The notes under the pieces were generated by a model, which saw nothing but the letters and a program-made list of their open reading frames with translations, did not search any database and had not been told where the DNA came from. Shown here one piece after another: positions 49,546 through 59,843 of a stretch of 64,000 nucleotides of DNA. Source of the stretch: an uncultured Muribaculaceae bacterium. GTDB lineage: Bacteria; Bacteroidota; Bacteroidia; Bacteroidales; Muribaculaceae. Position numbers and translations under genes: made by a program. The stretch's first letter is position 1. Each line of letters begins with the position of its first letter. The stretch spans positions 1 to 64,000 of the forward strand of contig CANRCT010000011.1 in the NCBI GenBank assembly GCA_947629175.1, read 5' to 3'.

Positions 49546-51051
49546 ATGAAATCTTATCTTGCCATTGTAACGATAGCTGTAATGTGCGGCTGCCTCCCGC
49601 TTGCCGCCCAGAGCCGCGGCGACAATCTGCAGCGCGAGGCCGACTCGGCGCTGGAGCAGAAAGAGTATGTCAAGGCCCGCTACAACTACCTCAAAGCTTA
49701 TGAAGCCTTCGCAAAAGAGCAGAATCCTGAAAAAGCCATTCCAGCAGCAGTCAACGTCAGCGCCCTATATCATCGCGAGAACTACTACAAGGAAGCCTTC
49801 GAAACCCTGATGGGAGCCGAGGCCGTGCTTTCGGCAGCGGAGACGGAGCAGAACAAACCGCGGCCCGCGCTCCACTATCCCATAGCACGCGAACGCCACC
49901 GCATGTACATGAAGCTCAAAAATGCCGAAAAGGCGCGCGAACAGCTTGCGAGAATGCGCCAGTGGGCCGCTGACGCGAAAAACCCCGACACCGACAAGGA
50001 TCTCCTGACCACCGAGGCCAACTTCTACTATACATTCGGACAGCCCGACAAGGGCGATATGGCCATAAACAGTCTTATCGCGCTATATCTCAAGGATCAG
50101 GACTACGACAAGGCCGACGAATGCTACAAATCGATCATCCAGACCGCAACGCGCACCAACAATGCACGCATGCTCGCCCGCTCCTATGAAAAATATCTCG
50201 CATGGAGCGACAGCATCGGCAAAGTAAGGGCGGCAGCCGAATACGCCAGACTCAACGCCGACTATGAGGCAGCCCAGAAGACCATAGAGGAGCGCGACTC
50301 GTCACTGACCGCCAAGACGGCCATAATCGTCGGTCTCATCGCGCTGGCCGCTCTTCTGGCCGTGGCGCTCATATTCCTCGGCATAAGCCTCGTGCGCTAC
50401 ATCGCTCTGACCAAGCGCCAGAAAAAGGCCATCAACACCGCCAAGGCCAACAACGAGATGAAGAGCCGCTTTATCGCCAACATATCATCGCAGATGGCCC
50501 CCACACTCGACACTCTGCCGCAGAATCTGCCGGCTGTCAAGGCGCTGAAGGGATTCGCCGAACACATACAGACGCTCTCCGACCAGGAAAACGCCATCGA
50601 CCAGCCGCTGCCTGCGGAGGATGTCAACGTGGCCGACTTCTGCCAGCAGATCGCTGCCGAGACCGAGCCAAGGCTGCGGCCTGAAGTGACACTCGCCGTC
50701 AACGCTCCCAAAATGAGCGCCCGCATCAATCCCGAGGCTCTCGGCGCCATACTGAAGCATCTTCTCGCCAACGCGGCCGAATACACTCCGGCCGGAGGCA
50801 AAATATCGCTCGACTTCAAGAAACGCGGCCCCCACAATATACAGTTCATCGTCACCGACAGCGGTCCGGGCGTCGATCCCGAAGCCAGGGCCGATCTCTT
50901 CAAACCGTTCGCGCAGGTACGCGATCTCACCGGAGGCGACGGACTCGGCCTCCCCATCTGCGCCGTGACAGCCGCCCGCATGAACGGAACTGTGCGCCTC
51001 GACGAGGAGTACGCCCACGGAGCGCGCTTCATCGTGGAGCTCCATCCCTGA
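49546..51051 (+). CDS. Histidine-kinase-like TPR membrane protein without phospho-acceptor histidine
   Basis: A 501-residue protein: signal peptide (1-21, ending PLAAQS), periplasmic TPR-like helices (22-250), membrane helix near 258-284, and a coiled linker. The dimerisation segment FIANISSQMAPTLDTL near residue 307 aligns with the usual F-ANISHE-RTPL, so the histidine is replaced by serine. The HATPase domain is intact: N box LLANAAEYTP (about 406-415), G1 DSGPGVDP (about 437) and G2 GGDGLGLPI (about 463-471). It may sense through ATP binding or act as a pseudokinase. The ATG at 49546 gives the signal peptide; an upstream frame from 49438 runs through the promoter. It has no response-regulator neighbour. 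Confidence 0.85.
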   Translation: MKSYLAIVTIAVMCGCLPLAAQSRGDNLQREADSALEQKEYVKARYNYLKAYEAFAKEQNPEKAIPAAVNVSALYHRENYYKEAFETLMGAEAVLSAAETEQNKPRPALHYPIARERHRMYMKLKNAEKAREQLARMRQWAADAKNPDTDKDLLTTEANFYYTFGQPDKGDMAINSLIALYLKDQDYDKADECYKSIIQTATRTNNARMLARSYEKYLAWSDSIGKVRAAAEYARLNADYEAAQKTIEERDSSLTAKTAIIVGLIALAALLAVALIFLGISLVRYIALTKRQKKAINTAKANNEMKSRFIANISSQMAPTLDTLPQNLPAVKALKGFAEHIQTLSDQENAIDQPLPAEDVNVADFCQQIAAETEPRLRPEVTLAVNAPKMSARINPEALGAILKHLLANAAEYTPAGGKISLDFKKRGPHNIQFIVTDSGPGVDPEARADLFKPFAQVRDLTGGDGLGLPICAVTAARMNGTVRLDEEYAHGARFIVELHP

Positions 51052-51105
51052 CACCGGAGCCCTGACCCCACAAGTATATAAACGACTTTACCACAACATA
51101 CAGCA

Positions 51106-53145
51106 ATGGAAAAGAAATTCAAACGAACGCTCATAACCACCGCTCTCCCCTATGCCAACGGGCCGGTGCATATCGGTCATCTTGCAGGCGTCTACGTGCC
51201 TGCCGACATCTACGCCCGCTATCTGCGACTGCGTGGCGACGATGTGATCATGGTAGGCGGCAGCGACGAGCACGGAGTGCCCATCACCATCAAGGCACGC
51301 GAGGAGGGGGTCACGCCCCAGGATATCGTCGACCGCTACCACGCCATCATCCGTGACTCGATGAAGGAGCTGGGCATAACGTTCGACGTATATTCGCGCA
51401 CCACGAGCGACATCCACTCGCACACCGCATCCGAATTCTTCCGCCATCTGTATGACAAGGGGTGCTTCGAGGTGCAGACCTCCATGCAGCCCTACGACGC
51501 CGAGGCCGGAGAGTTCCTGGCCGACCGCTACGTGGGAGGTACATGCCCCCACTGCGGCAAGCAGGCCTACGGCGACCAGTGCGAGGCATGCGGCACGTCG
51601 CTCTCGGCCACCGAGCTGATCGATCCCTATTCGCGCCTGACCTCCGCCCCCGTAAGCTGGCGCGAGACCACCCACTGGTATCTGCCCCTCAACCAGTATG
51701 AGGAGCGCCTGCGCCACTGGATACTCGACGAGCATCCCGAATGGAAGCCCAACGTGGCCGGCCAGTGCAAATCGTGGCTCGACATGGGCCTGCAGCCGCG
51801 CGCCGTCAGCCGCGACCTCAAGTGGGGCGTACCGGTGCCTGTGGAGGGCGCCGAGGGCAAGGTGCTCTACGTATGGTTCGACGCCCCGATAGGATATATC
51901 TCCAACACCAAGGAGATACTCCCCGACAGCTGGGAGAAATGGTGGAAAGACCCCGAGACGCGCATAATCAACTTCATCGGCAAGGACAACATCGTGTTCC
52001 ACTGCATCGTGTTCCCCGCCATGCTCATGGCCTACGGCGACGGTTTCCAGCTCCCCGACAACGTGCCGGCCAACGAGTTCCTCAACCTTGAGGGCGACAA
52101 GATATCCACCTCGCGCAACTGGGCCATCTGGCTCCACGAATACCTGCGCGAATTCCCCGGCAAGCAGGACGTGCTCCGCTACGTGCTGACCGCCAACGCT
52201 CCGGAGACCAAGGACAACGACTTCACCTGGGCCGACTTCCAGGCGCGCAACAACAATGAGCTCGTGGCCATACTCGGCAACTTCGTCAACCGCGCCGCAG
52301 TGCTCACCCACAAATATTTCGGAGGAGTGGTGCCGGTGGCCGGAGACCCGACCGACACCGACCGAGCCATGATGGAGGAGATACGCCAGACCCGGCGACG
52401 CCTCGACGAGGCGCTCGACACCTTCCACTTCCGCGAAGCCCTCAAGGAAGCGATGGAGATAGCCCGAATCGGCAACCGCTACCTCCAGGAGACCGAGCCA
52501 TGGAAAACCGCAAAGACCGACGAGCAGCGCACAGCCACCGTGCTCAACTTCGCTCTCCAGATCTGCGCCAACCTCGCCGTGGCCTTCGAGCCGTTCCTCC
52601 CCTTCGCGTCGGAGCGCATGGTGTCGATGCTGCGCCTCGGCTCCCTCAGCTGGGACATGATAGGCCGCTTCGACCTCGTGGCCGCCGGCGAGGAGATCGC
52701 TCCCCCACAGCTTCTCTTCGAGAAGATCGACGACTCCGTCGTGGCCGCGCAGCTCCAGAAGCTCGAAGACATCAAGCGCGCCAACCAGCTCAAGAACTTC
52801 AAGGCCGAGCCGCAGGCACCCGACGTCGACTTCGACACCTTCATGAAGGCCGACATCCGCGTGGGCACCGTCAGGGAGTGCGTCAAGGTGCCCAAAGCCG
52901 ACAAACTGCTCAAATTCACCATCGACGACGGACTCGGCGGACGCACCATCGTCAGCGGCATAGCCAGGCACTACGCCCCCGAGGATCTCGTAGGCAAGCA
53001 GGTGTGCTTCATCGCCAATCTGCCGCCCCGCAAGCTCAAGGGCATCGAAAGCCAGGGCATGATCCTCTCGGCCGAGAATGCCGACGGCAGCCTCGTGGTC
53101 ATCGGCCCGACAGGTCCGGTGGTGGCAGGCGCACAGGTTAAATGA
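51106..53145 (+). CDS. metG: Methionyl-tRNA synthetase
   Basis: A 679-residue class I synthetase. The HIGH motif is in [15 protein letters not shown] (15-29). A zinc-knuckle CPHC...CEAC lies near 146-166. The KMSKS-type loop is [10 protein letters not shown] near 331. The C-terminal 110 residues form a tRNA-binding domain ([20 protein letters not shown]) that promotes dimerisation and tRNA affinity. It overlaps ansA by 4 bases. Confidence 0.97.
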   Translation: MEKKFKRTLITTALPYANGPVHIGHLAGVYVPADIYARYLRLRGDDVIMVGGSDEHGVPITIKAREEGVTPQDIVDRYHAIIRDSMKELGITFDVYSRTTSDIHSHTASEFFRHLYDKGCFEVQTSMQPYDAEAGEFLADRYVGGTCPHCGKQAYGDQCEACGTSLSATELIDPYSRLTSAPVSWRETTHWYLPLNQYEERLRHWILDEHPEWKPNVAGQCKSWLDMGLQPRAVSRDLKWGVPVPVEGAEGKVLYVWFDAPIGYISNTKEILPDSWEKWWKDPETRIINFIGKDNIVFHCIVFPAMLMAYGDGFQLPDNVPANEFLNLEGDKISTSRNWAIWLHEYLREFPGKQDVLRYVLTANAPETKDNDFTWADFQARNNNELVAILGNFVNRAAVLTHKYFGGVVPVAGDPTDTDRAMMEEIRQTRRRLDEALDTFHFREALKEAMEIARIGNRYLQETEPWKTAKTDEQRTATVLNFALQICANLAVAFEPFLPFASERMVSMLRLGSLSWDMIGRFDLVAAGEEIAPPQLLFEKIDDSVVAAQLQKLEDIKRANQLKNFKAEPQAPDVDFDTFMKADIRVGTVRECVKVPKADKLLKFTIDDGLGGRTIVSGIARHYAPEDLVGKQVCFIANLPPRKLKGIESQGMILSAENADGSLVVIGPTGPVVAGAQVK

Positions 53146-54188
53146 CCGGCACTATGGAAGCGCATCGTCCACGCATACTGCTGATCTACACCGGCGGCAC
53201 CATCGGAATGATCGAGAATCCGTCGACGCTCACCCTTGAGCCGTTCGACTTCGACCATCTGATCGACAACGTGCCCAAACTGCGGATGCTCAACTATCAG
53301 ATCGACAACATCTCATTCGACCATCCTATCGATTCGAGCGACATGGACCCCGACAAATGGGGGGCCATCGCCCGGATGATCCACGACAACTACCGGGCCT
53401 ACGACGGCTTCGTGGTGCTCCACGGCACCGACACCATGGCCTATACCGCCTCGGCGCTGTCGTTCATGCTCGAAAACCTCGCCAAACCGGTCATCATCAC
53501 CGGCTCGCAGCTCCCCATCGGCGAAGTGCGCACCGACGGCGAGGAAAACCTCATCACGGCCGTGCAGATCGCGGCCGCGACTATGCCCGACGGCCGCCCG
53601 ATGGTGCAGGAAGTGGCCATACTCTTCGAGAACTATCTCTGGCGCGGCAACCGCGCCACAAAGATGAGCGCCGACAACTTCAACGCCTTCAAGAGCAACA
53701 ACTATCCGCCTCTGGCACAGATCGGCCTCGGCATCCACTTCAACCGTGAAGCGCTCTACCGCACCTCGGAGCGCCGCCCCCTCCATCCCCACTGCGAGAT
53801 GGACCGCCGGGTGATGTTCATCGACCTTTTCCCCGGCATCACCGAGCAGACGCTCCGCCATCAGCTCTCCACTCCCGGCATACGCGGCGTGGTGCTGAAG
53901 ACATTCGGCGCCGGCAACGCCCCGACCGCACCGTGGTTTGCCGAAGCCGTGCACGAGGCCGTCGAGCGGGGTACGGTCGTGGTCAGCGTCACGCAGTGTG
54001 TCAATGGAGCCGTCCATCGCCGCTACGCCGCCGGCGACGCCCTCATTGCCGCCGGAGCCGTAGCCGGCCATGACATCACTTCCGAGGCCGCCATCACCAA
54101 GCTCATGTATCTCTTCGGCCTCGGCCTCTCCGCCCCCGAAGTCGCCGACCACTTCGGCTGCTCCATCTGCGGCGAGCTCACCGCCTGA
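53142..54188 (+). CDS. ansA: Type I L-asparaginase
   Basis: A 348-residue asparaginase/glutaminase-family amidohydrolase without a signal peptide, so cytosolic. The first active-site threonine is in [11 protein letters not shown], and [17 protein letters not shown] carries the second Thr-Asp pair. The start at 53142 overlaps the metG stop (ATGA), suggesting coupling; an internal Met at residue 5 is possible. Confidence 0.92.
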   Translation: MTGTMEAHRPRILLIYTGGTIGMIENPSTLTLEPFDFDHLIDNVPKLRMLNYQIDNISFDHPIDSSDMDPDKWGAIARMIHDNYRAYDGFVVLHGTDTMAYTASALSFMLENLAKPVIITGSQLPIGEVRTDGEENLITAVQIAAATMPDGRPMVQEVAILFENYLWRGNRATKMSADNFNAFKSNNYPPLAQIGLGIHFNREALYRTSERRPLHPHCEMDRRVMFIDLFPGITEQTLRHQLSTPGIRGVVLKTFGAGNAPTAPWFAEAVHEAVERGTVVVSVTQCVNGAVHRRYAAGDALIAAGAVAGHDITSEAAITKLMYLFGLGLSAPEVADHFGCSICGELTA

Positions 54189-54196
54189 CCCCCGCC

Positions 54197-54358
54197 ATGA
54201 CAGTCCGCATCCTCCTGCCGATACTGCTCGCCCTGACGCTCGGCTCCTGCGTCGGCTCCTCCGGCCGTTCATCGACTGACTTATCGGACGTGTCGGGTCG
54301 CGCGGCCAAGAATCGGAAGCCTCTCCCTGCGGCTCATCTACGAAGAGGCCGAGCGTGA
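54197..54358 (+). pseudogene. Truncated lipoprotein gene remnant
   Basis: An ATG 8 bases after ansA opens a 53-codon frame with a clear lipoprotein signal (LLPILLALTLGSCVGSS). It then loses protein character after about residue 33 and stops at 54358. The next frame over carries RIGSLSLRLIYEEAERDH, which reads more like protein, so a frameshift near 54290 is likely. The remnant ends where a palindromic repeat begins at 54370. I read it as a lipoprotein gene once cotranscribed with metG-ansA and now cut off by the repeat region, though a short functional peptide cannot be excluded. Confidence 0.45.
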
Positions 54359-54369
54359 TCACCATCCTA

Positions 54370-54405
54370 CCCCACCAAGGCGTGGCTACGCCCGCCATGG
54401 AGGGG
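54370..54405. repeat. Palindromic element, copy 1
   Basis: CCCC (54370-54373) pairs with GGGG (54402-54405) around CCACCAAGGC and GCCATGG; an alternative inner hairpin is GGCGT-ggct-ACGCC. The two 12-base ends match copy 2 at 55173-55228 in inverted orientation: CCCCACCAAGGC exactly, and the other end in 11 of 12 positions. Confidence 0.65.
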
Positions 54406-54639
54406 ATAACAAATGTGGCGTGGTCTCCGACCACTCGCGTTACCGATAGCTGACGGGCGACAAAAATGATACTGCCGCAGCAATACTCGACGCAATGCGA
54501 CAACATACTGGGCGGAATGAGGCCACTGCAACTCTCCGATAGTGATGCCTGAACTGGCGCGAAGCGGCTGATCTCGCACCCTCCGGGGCTCGGCCGAACG
54601 AGGAGGGCCTGATGCTGTCCGGGGTCTCCGCTGCGCTCC

Positions 54640-54905
54640 GAACCCCGGTTACCAGTGCTCCGCCCGCTCCGCGGCTCCGAAGGCGGCAACACGGTCGTAC
54701 GGGGACAGCGGCTGCACCAGGGGTACAGCCCTACATCCGGAATGAAAACGGCTCCGAGGGCGGCAACCCATCCGGGGCGAGGGGGCGGATGCATCGGGGG
54801 ATATAGCCCTACAACCTGAGGGGCTGACGGCGTATCGAACCCCGGTTACCAATGCTCCGCACGCTCGGCGGCTCCGATGGCGACAACCCATCCGGAGTGA
54901 GGGGG
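54640..54905. repeat. Nested direct repeats
   Basis: A 51-base unit at 54640-54690 recurs at 54837-54887 with 46 of 51 bases identical. A partial unit at 54750-54785 matches 54870-54905 in 32 of 36 bases. A shorter TAnAGCCCTACA motif also occurs twice (about 54723 and 54803). The units alternate in a nested pattern. Confidence 0.8.
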
Positions 54906-55170
54906 GAGAACCGCGAATTGACCGCGACAGATCGGAGAGAGGAGGCGACGGAAGAGGCAGGAGATATGGAAGCAGCGGAAAGAAGCCGAAAAAGGAGATA
55001 GAGACGGGAGAGGCACCAGAACCTGAAAAAGGCTAGAGATGTCGGAGAGATGGAAAAGGTCGTAGAGGAATGAAAGAAATGGGAAGAAAGCGGGAGAGGT
55101 CGGAGAGAGAAGAGAGAATGGAAGAAACTGGAAGAGGTCGGGAGTAGACAGGAGAGGTCGGAGACCGCGT
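54893..55170. repeat. Polypurine tract
   Basis: The plus strand is about 80% purine: 47 pyrimidines counted in the 240 bases 54901-55140. Variants of GAGAGGTCGGAGA recur irregularly. Such tracts can form triplexes or R-loops; nothing shows that this one does. Confidence 0.75.
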
Positions 55171-55172
55171 GA

Positions 55173-55228
55173 CCTCGGTTAACCCCGCCATGGCGCGCGG
55201 AGCGGTGCCTTGGTGGGGTTAACCGAGG
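55173..55228. repeat. Palindromic element, copy 2
   Basis: The arms 55173-55186 and 55215-55228 (CCTCGGTTAACCCC / GGGGTTAACCGAGG) are a perfect 14-bp inverted repeat. Pairing continues inward for about 10 bp with one mismatch and two wobble pairs, giving a 24-bp stem with a small loop. It is related to copy 1 in inverted orientation. Confidence 0.85.
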
Positions 55229-55309
55229 ACAGGCAGGGAGGGCTTCTTCGGAGAAGAGCCGCAGGGAAAGGATCACACACCGATCCGGGCGCTGCCTGCA
55301 GAGCCAGCA

Positions 55310-55356
55310 CATGTAGCAGCGTGACTACGATTCGATGCACGAACGCCTGCTACATG
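55310..55356. terminator. Hairpin before the pyrG promoter
   Basis: CATGTAGCAG (55310-55319) pairs perfectly with CTGCTACATG (55347-55356), with an inner CGTG/CACG pairing. A run of seven T follows about 10 bases later, so it may stop transcription arriving from the ansA side; the same T run supplies the -33 of the pyrG promoter. Confidence 0.5.
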
Positions 55357-55370
55357 CCTTGCAGAATTTT

Positions 55371-55403
55371 TTTGCGGGAGAAGAAGAAAATTTTGTAACT
55401 TTG
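55371..55403 (+). promoter_or_regulatory. Promoter for pyrG
   Basis: TTTG at 55371-55374 and TAACTTTG at 55396-55403 are spaced by 21 bases. It matches the consensus well. The GTG start at 55433 follows about 20 bases after the expected start site. Confidence 0.85.
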
Positions 55404-55420
55404 CATCTTTGTAATTGTAA

Positions 55421-57061
<1,641 letters not shown>

Positions 57062-57082
57062 CCCACAACACAACTCATACCG

Positions 57083-59182
57083 ATGGACAAAAACACCGTA
57101 CTGGGCATGCTGCTCATGGGAGCCGTGATACTCGGCTTCATGTGGCTCAACAAGCCCTCTGAAGAGGAGATAGCCCGACAGCGTGAGCTGGCCGAACAGC
57201 AGGAAGCCGCCCGGATAGAGGCGCAGCAGGCCGCCGAAGTGCTCACGCCCGACAGCGTCAGCGCCTCAGAACGCGCCACAATTGCCTCCACAATCAGGCG
57301 CTTCGGCACACTCGACTCAATCTCCGGAACCTACACCCTCGACGCACGTGAGGCCCACCTGACTCTGTCGGCCGACGGCGCCATAGGAGGCAGTGTCGAC
57401 ACCGATTTCGGCCCCGTAAAAGCCGCCGACATACTGACGTCAGACTATCAGGGAGTGTCGCAGCAGGCAGCGGCCGCCGCCGTAGGCAACCTCAAGCAAT
57501 CCATGGCCGCCGTAGCGCGTTATCAGGGTTTCGCCCGCTACCTCAAGGGCGAGGAGCGCACCGTCACCCTGAAAAATCCCGACGTCACTCTTGAGATCTC
57601 CACCAAGGGAGGAGCCATCAGCCGGGCATATCTCAACCAGTACAAGAGCTACGACTCCACTGCCCTGACACTGATCGATCCGGCCACCGACGCCTACAGC
57701 TTCTTGCTGACCACGGCCACGCAGCGCCTCGACACACGTGAATTCTACTTCACTCCGGTGGCCGAAGGGGACTCAGCCGTAACGATGCTGCTCGATCTCG
57801 GCGACGGAGCCCGCTGGGGACTCCGCTACACCCTCCCCGCCAAAGGCTACACTGCCCGCATGGAGATCCTCCAGGAGGGCATGCAGAAGGTCATTCCGCC
57901 GAGCGTGGCATCTATCGACTTCAACTGGCACCAGAAGATGCGCCGCGACGAGGCCGGACGCGTGTTTGAGGAGCGCAACAGCGCGCTTTACTACATGTTT
58001 GCCAACGGCGACGTAGAAAACCTCAAGGAGGGCAGCACGGAGCGCAAGGAGGTGACCGAGCGGGTGAAATGGATCGCCTACAAAAACCAGTTCTTCTCCT
58101 CGCTCATCGTGCCCGACACTTACTTCACCACTGCCACGCTCGACAGCGAGGTCATAGAAAACAACCCCGATTACATCAAGGAGATGGACGCCCAGGCCAC
58201 GCTCGAATACTCTTCGGCGCAGCCCGCTCCCGCCGGATTCACATTCTTCTTCGGCCCCAACCTCTACCCCCTGCTCTCCGACCTGCAGGATGATATCAAT
58301 CCGGGCCAGAATCTGCATCTGACCAATCTCATTCCTCTCGGATGGGCGCTCTTCAGATGGATCAACACTCTTATCATCATACCGATATTCACCTTCCTCG
58401 GAGGCTTCATAAGCAACTACGGCATCATCATCCTCCTGCTGACGGTATTCATCAAGATCATCCTCTTCCCCTTCACCTACAAGAGTTTCATGTCGCAGGC
58501 CAAGATGAGGGTGCTCGCTCCCGAGATCAAGGAGATCAACGAGAAATGGCCGGGACAGGAGAACGCCATGAAGCGCCAGCAGGAATCGATGGCCCTCTAC
58601 AGCCGCGCGGGAGCCAACCCGATGTCGGGCTGCCTGCCGATGCTGCTGCAGCTGCCTATCCTCGTGGCGATGTTCAACTTCTTCCCCTCAGCCATCGAGC
58701 TCCGCGGCGAGCCGTTCCTCTGGGCCAAGGATCTCTCAGCGCCCGACGCCATAGTCAGCTGGACCGCCAACATCCCCTTCATCTCATCGACCTTCGGCAA
58801 CCACATCAGCCTCTTCTGCCTGCTGATGACCGTGGTCAACATCGTCTACACCCATATCAACATGCAGTCGCAGCCCGGAGGCAACTCCATGCCCGGCATG
58901 AAGTGGATGATGTATCTTATGCCGGTGATGTTCCTCTTCTTCTTCAACAACTACGCCGCCGGACTGAGCTGCTACTACTTCCTCTTCCTGCTCATCACCA
59001 TCCTGCAGACCTACCTGTTCCGCAAGTTTGTCGACGAGGAAAAGGTGCGGGCCACCATGCGCGAGAATGCCAAAAAGCCCCGCAAGAAAGGCTTCTGGGC
59101 CACCAAGCTCGAAGAGGCCCAGAAACAGCAGCAGGCCATGCTCCGCGAGCAGCAGCGCCGCGCCGGAGGAAAGCGGAAATAA
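57083..59182 (+). CDS. yidC: Membrane protein insertase YidC
   Basis: A 699-residue inner-membrane insertase. An N-terminal helix (about 5-22) is followed by a large periplasmic beta domain (about 100-370) and the conserved five-helix 60KD_IMP core (about 415-640, NYGIIILLLTVFIKIILFPF, SGCLPMLLQLPILVAMFNFF). A basic C-terminal tail (KKPRKKGFWATKLEEAQKQQ) can bind ribosomes. It is 21 bases after pyrG. Confidence 0.96.
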   Translation: MDKNTVLGMLLMGAVILGFMWLNKPSEEEIARQRELAEQQEAARIEAQQAAEVLTPDSVSASERATIASTIRRFGTLDSISGTYTLDAREAHLTLSADGAIGGSVDTDFGPVKAADILTSDYQGVSQQAAAAAVGNLKQSMAAVARYQGFARYLKGEERTVTLKNPDVTLEISTKGGAISRAYLNQYKSYDSTALTLIDPATDAYSFLLTTATQRLDTREFYFTPVAEGDSAVTMLLDLGDGARWGLRYTLPAKGYTARMEILQEGMQKVIPPSVASIDFNWHQKMRRDEAGRVFEERNSALYYMFANGDVENLKEGSTERKEVTERVKWIAYKNQFFSSLIVPDTYFTTATLDSEVIENNPDYIKEMDAQATLEYSSAQPAPAGFTFFFGPNLYPLLSDLQDDINPGQNLHLTNLIPLGWALFRWINTLIIIPIFTFLGGFISNYGIIILLLTVFIKIILFPFTYKSFMSQAKMRVLAPEIKEINEKWPGQENAMKRQQESMALYSRAGANPMSGCLPMLLQLPILVAMFNFFPSAIELRGEPFLWAKDLSAPDAIVSWTANIPFISSTFGNHISLFCLLMTVVNIVYTHINMQSQPGGNSMPGMKWMMYLMPVMFLFFFNNYAAGLSCYYFLFLLITILQTYLFRKFVDEEKVRATMRENAKKPRKKGFWATKLEEAQKQQQAMLREQQRRAGGKRK

Positions 59183-59221
59183 ACTATCCCTGAAAATCCA
59201 ACCTTTTTAATATCTCACGAT

Positions 59222-59740
59222 ATGCTCAACAACAAGATTCAGGATGCGCTCAACGCGCAGATCAACGCCGAGTTCTGGTCGGCTTATCTCTATCTCTCGA
59301 TGTCGATGCACTTCGAGGCCGAGGGTCGCGCAGGCATCGCCAACTGGTTTGCCATCCAGTTCAAGGAGGAGCAGGCACATGCCCAGATTTTCATGAACTA
59401 CATCAACCAGCGCGGAGGCCGCGTAGTGCTCAAGCCTATCGCCGAAGTGCCCACACAGTGGGAGTCGCCCCTCGCAGCCTTCGAGGCCACTCTCCAGCAT
59501 GAGATCAAGGTGACAGCCCTCATCAACGAGCTCTTCGCCCTGGCTGAGCAGGAGAAAGACTACGCCACCCGCGACCGTCTGGCATGGTTCGTTTCGGAGC
59601 AGGTCGAAGAGGAGGACAACTGCCGTCAGCTCATCGACAAGTTCAAGCTTATAGGCGACAACGGCATGGGCCTCTACATGCTCGACCAGGAGCTCGCAGC
59701 CCGCACATATACCGCTCCGTCGGCTCTCGCGGCTGAATAA
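59222..59740 (+). CDS. ftnA: Ferritin
   Basis: A 172-residue iron-storage ferritin. All ferroxidase-centre ligands of bacterial FtnA are present: E17, E50, H53, E94, Q127 and E130. There is no methionine in a bacterioferritin haem position. It is 39 bases after yidC, with no promoter recognised in the gap, so it may be read from pyrG-yidC. Confidence 0.96.
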   Translation: MLNNKIQDALNAQINAEFWSAYLYLSMSMHFEAEGRAGIANWFAIQFKEEQAHAQIFMNYINQRGGRVVLKPIAEVPTQWESPLAAFEATLQHEIKVTALINELFALAEQEKDYATRDRLAWFVSEQVEEEDNCRQLIDKFKLIGDNGMGLYMLDQELAARTYTAPSALAAE

Positions 59741-59783
59741 GCCCATCTCTGCTCTTACGAACAGCGACATTTACGATTAAACA

Positions 59784-59823
59784 CCGGGCGACTGCAAGGG
59801 ATCACCTCCATGCAGCCGCCCGG
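59784..59823. terminator. Bidirectional terminator between ferritin and efflux genes
   Basis: CCGGGCG (59784-59790) pairs with CGCCCGG (59817-59823), with an inner CTGCA/TGCAG pairing. It lies between two convergent stop codons. A long T run is missing. Confidence 0.55.
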
Positions 59824-59843
59824 ATTCATATTCGCCCCTCCTT

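Larger units (their letters stand above)
54359..55372. other. 1-kb intergenic repeat region with no intact gene
   Basis: No frame on either strand gives a recognisable protein. The region contains two inverted copies of a palindromic element, several GC-rich hairpins (GTGGTC/GACCAC at 54420-54434, CCGGGGT/ACCCCGG at 54619-54648), nested direct repeats at 54640-54905, a polypurine tract at about 54893-55170, and a 10-bp stem at 55310-55356 before the pyrG promoter. The best non-coding reading is a decayed or composite repeat element, possibly transcribed. Confidence 0.6.

Noticed and set aside
53313..54794. 493-residue minus-strand open frame crossing ansA and the repeat region
   Set aside because: Most of it is the mirror of ansA; the rest reads through repeat DNA. 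No signal peptide, motifs or promoter support it.
54809..55312. 167-residue minus-strand open frame rich in Ser, Phe and Leu
   Set aside because: It is the translation of the polypurine tract and the palindromic element, low in complexity and without a family match I recognise.
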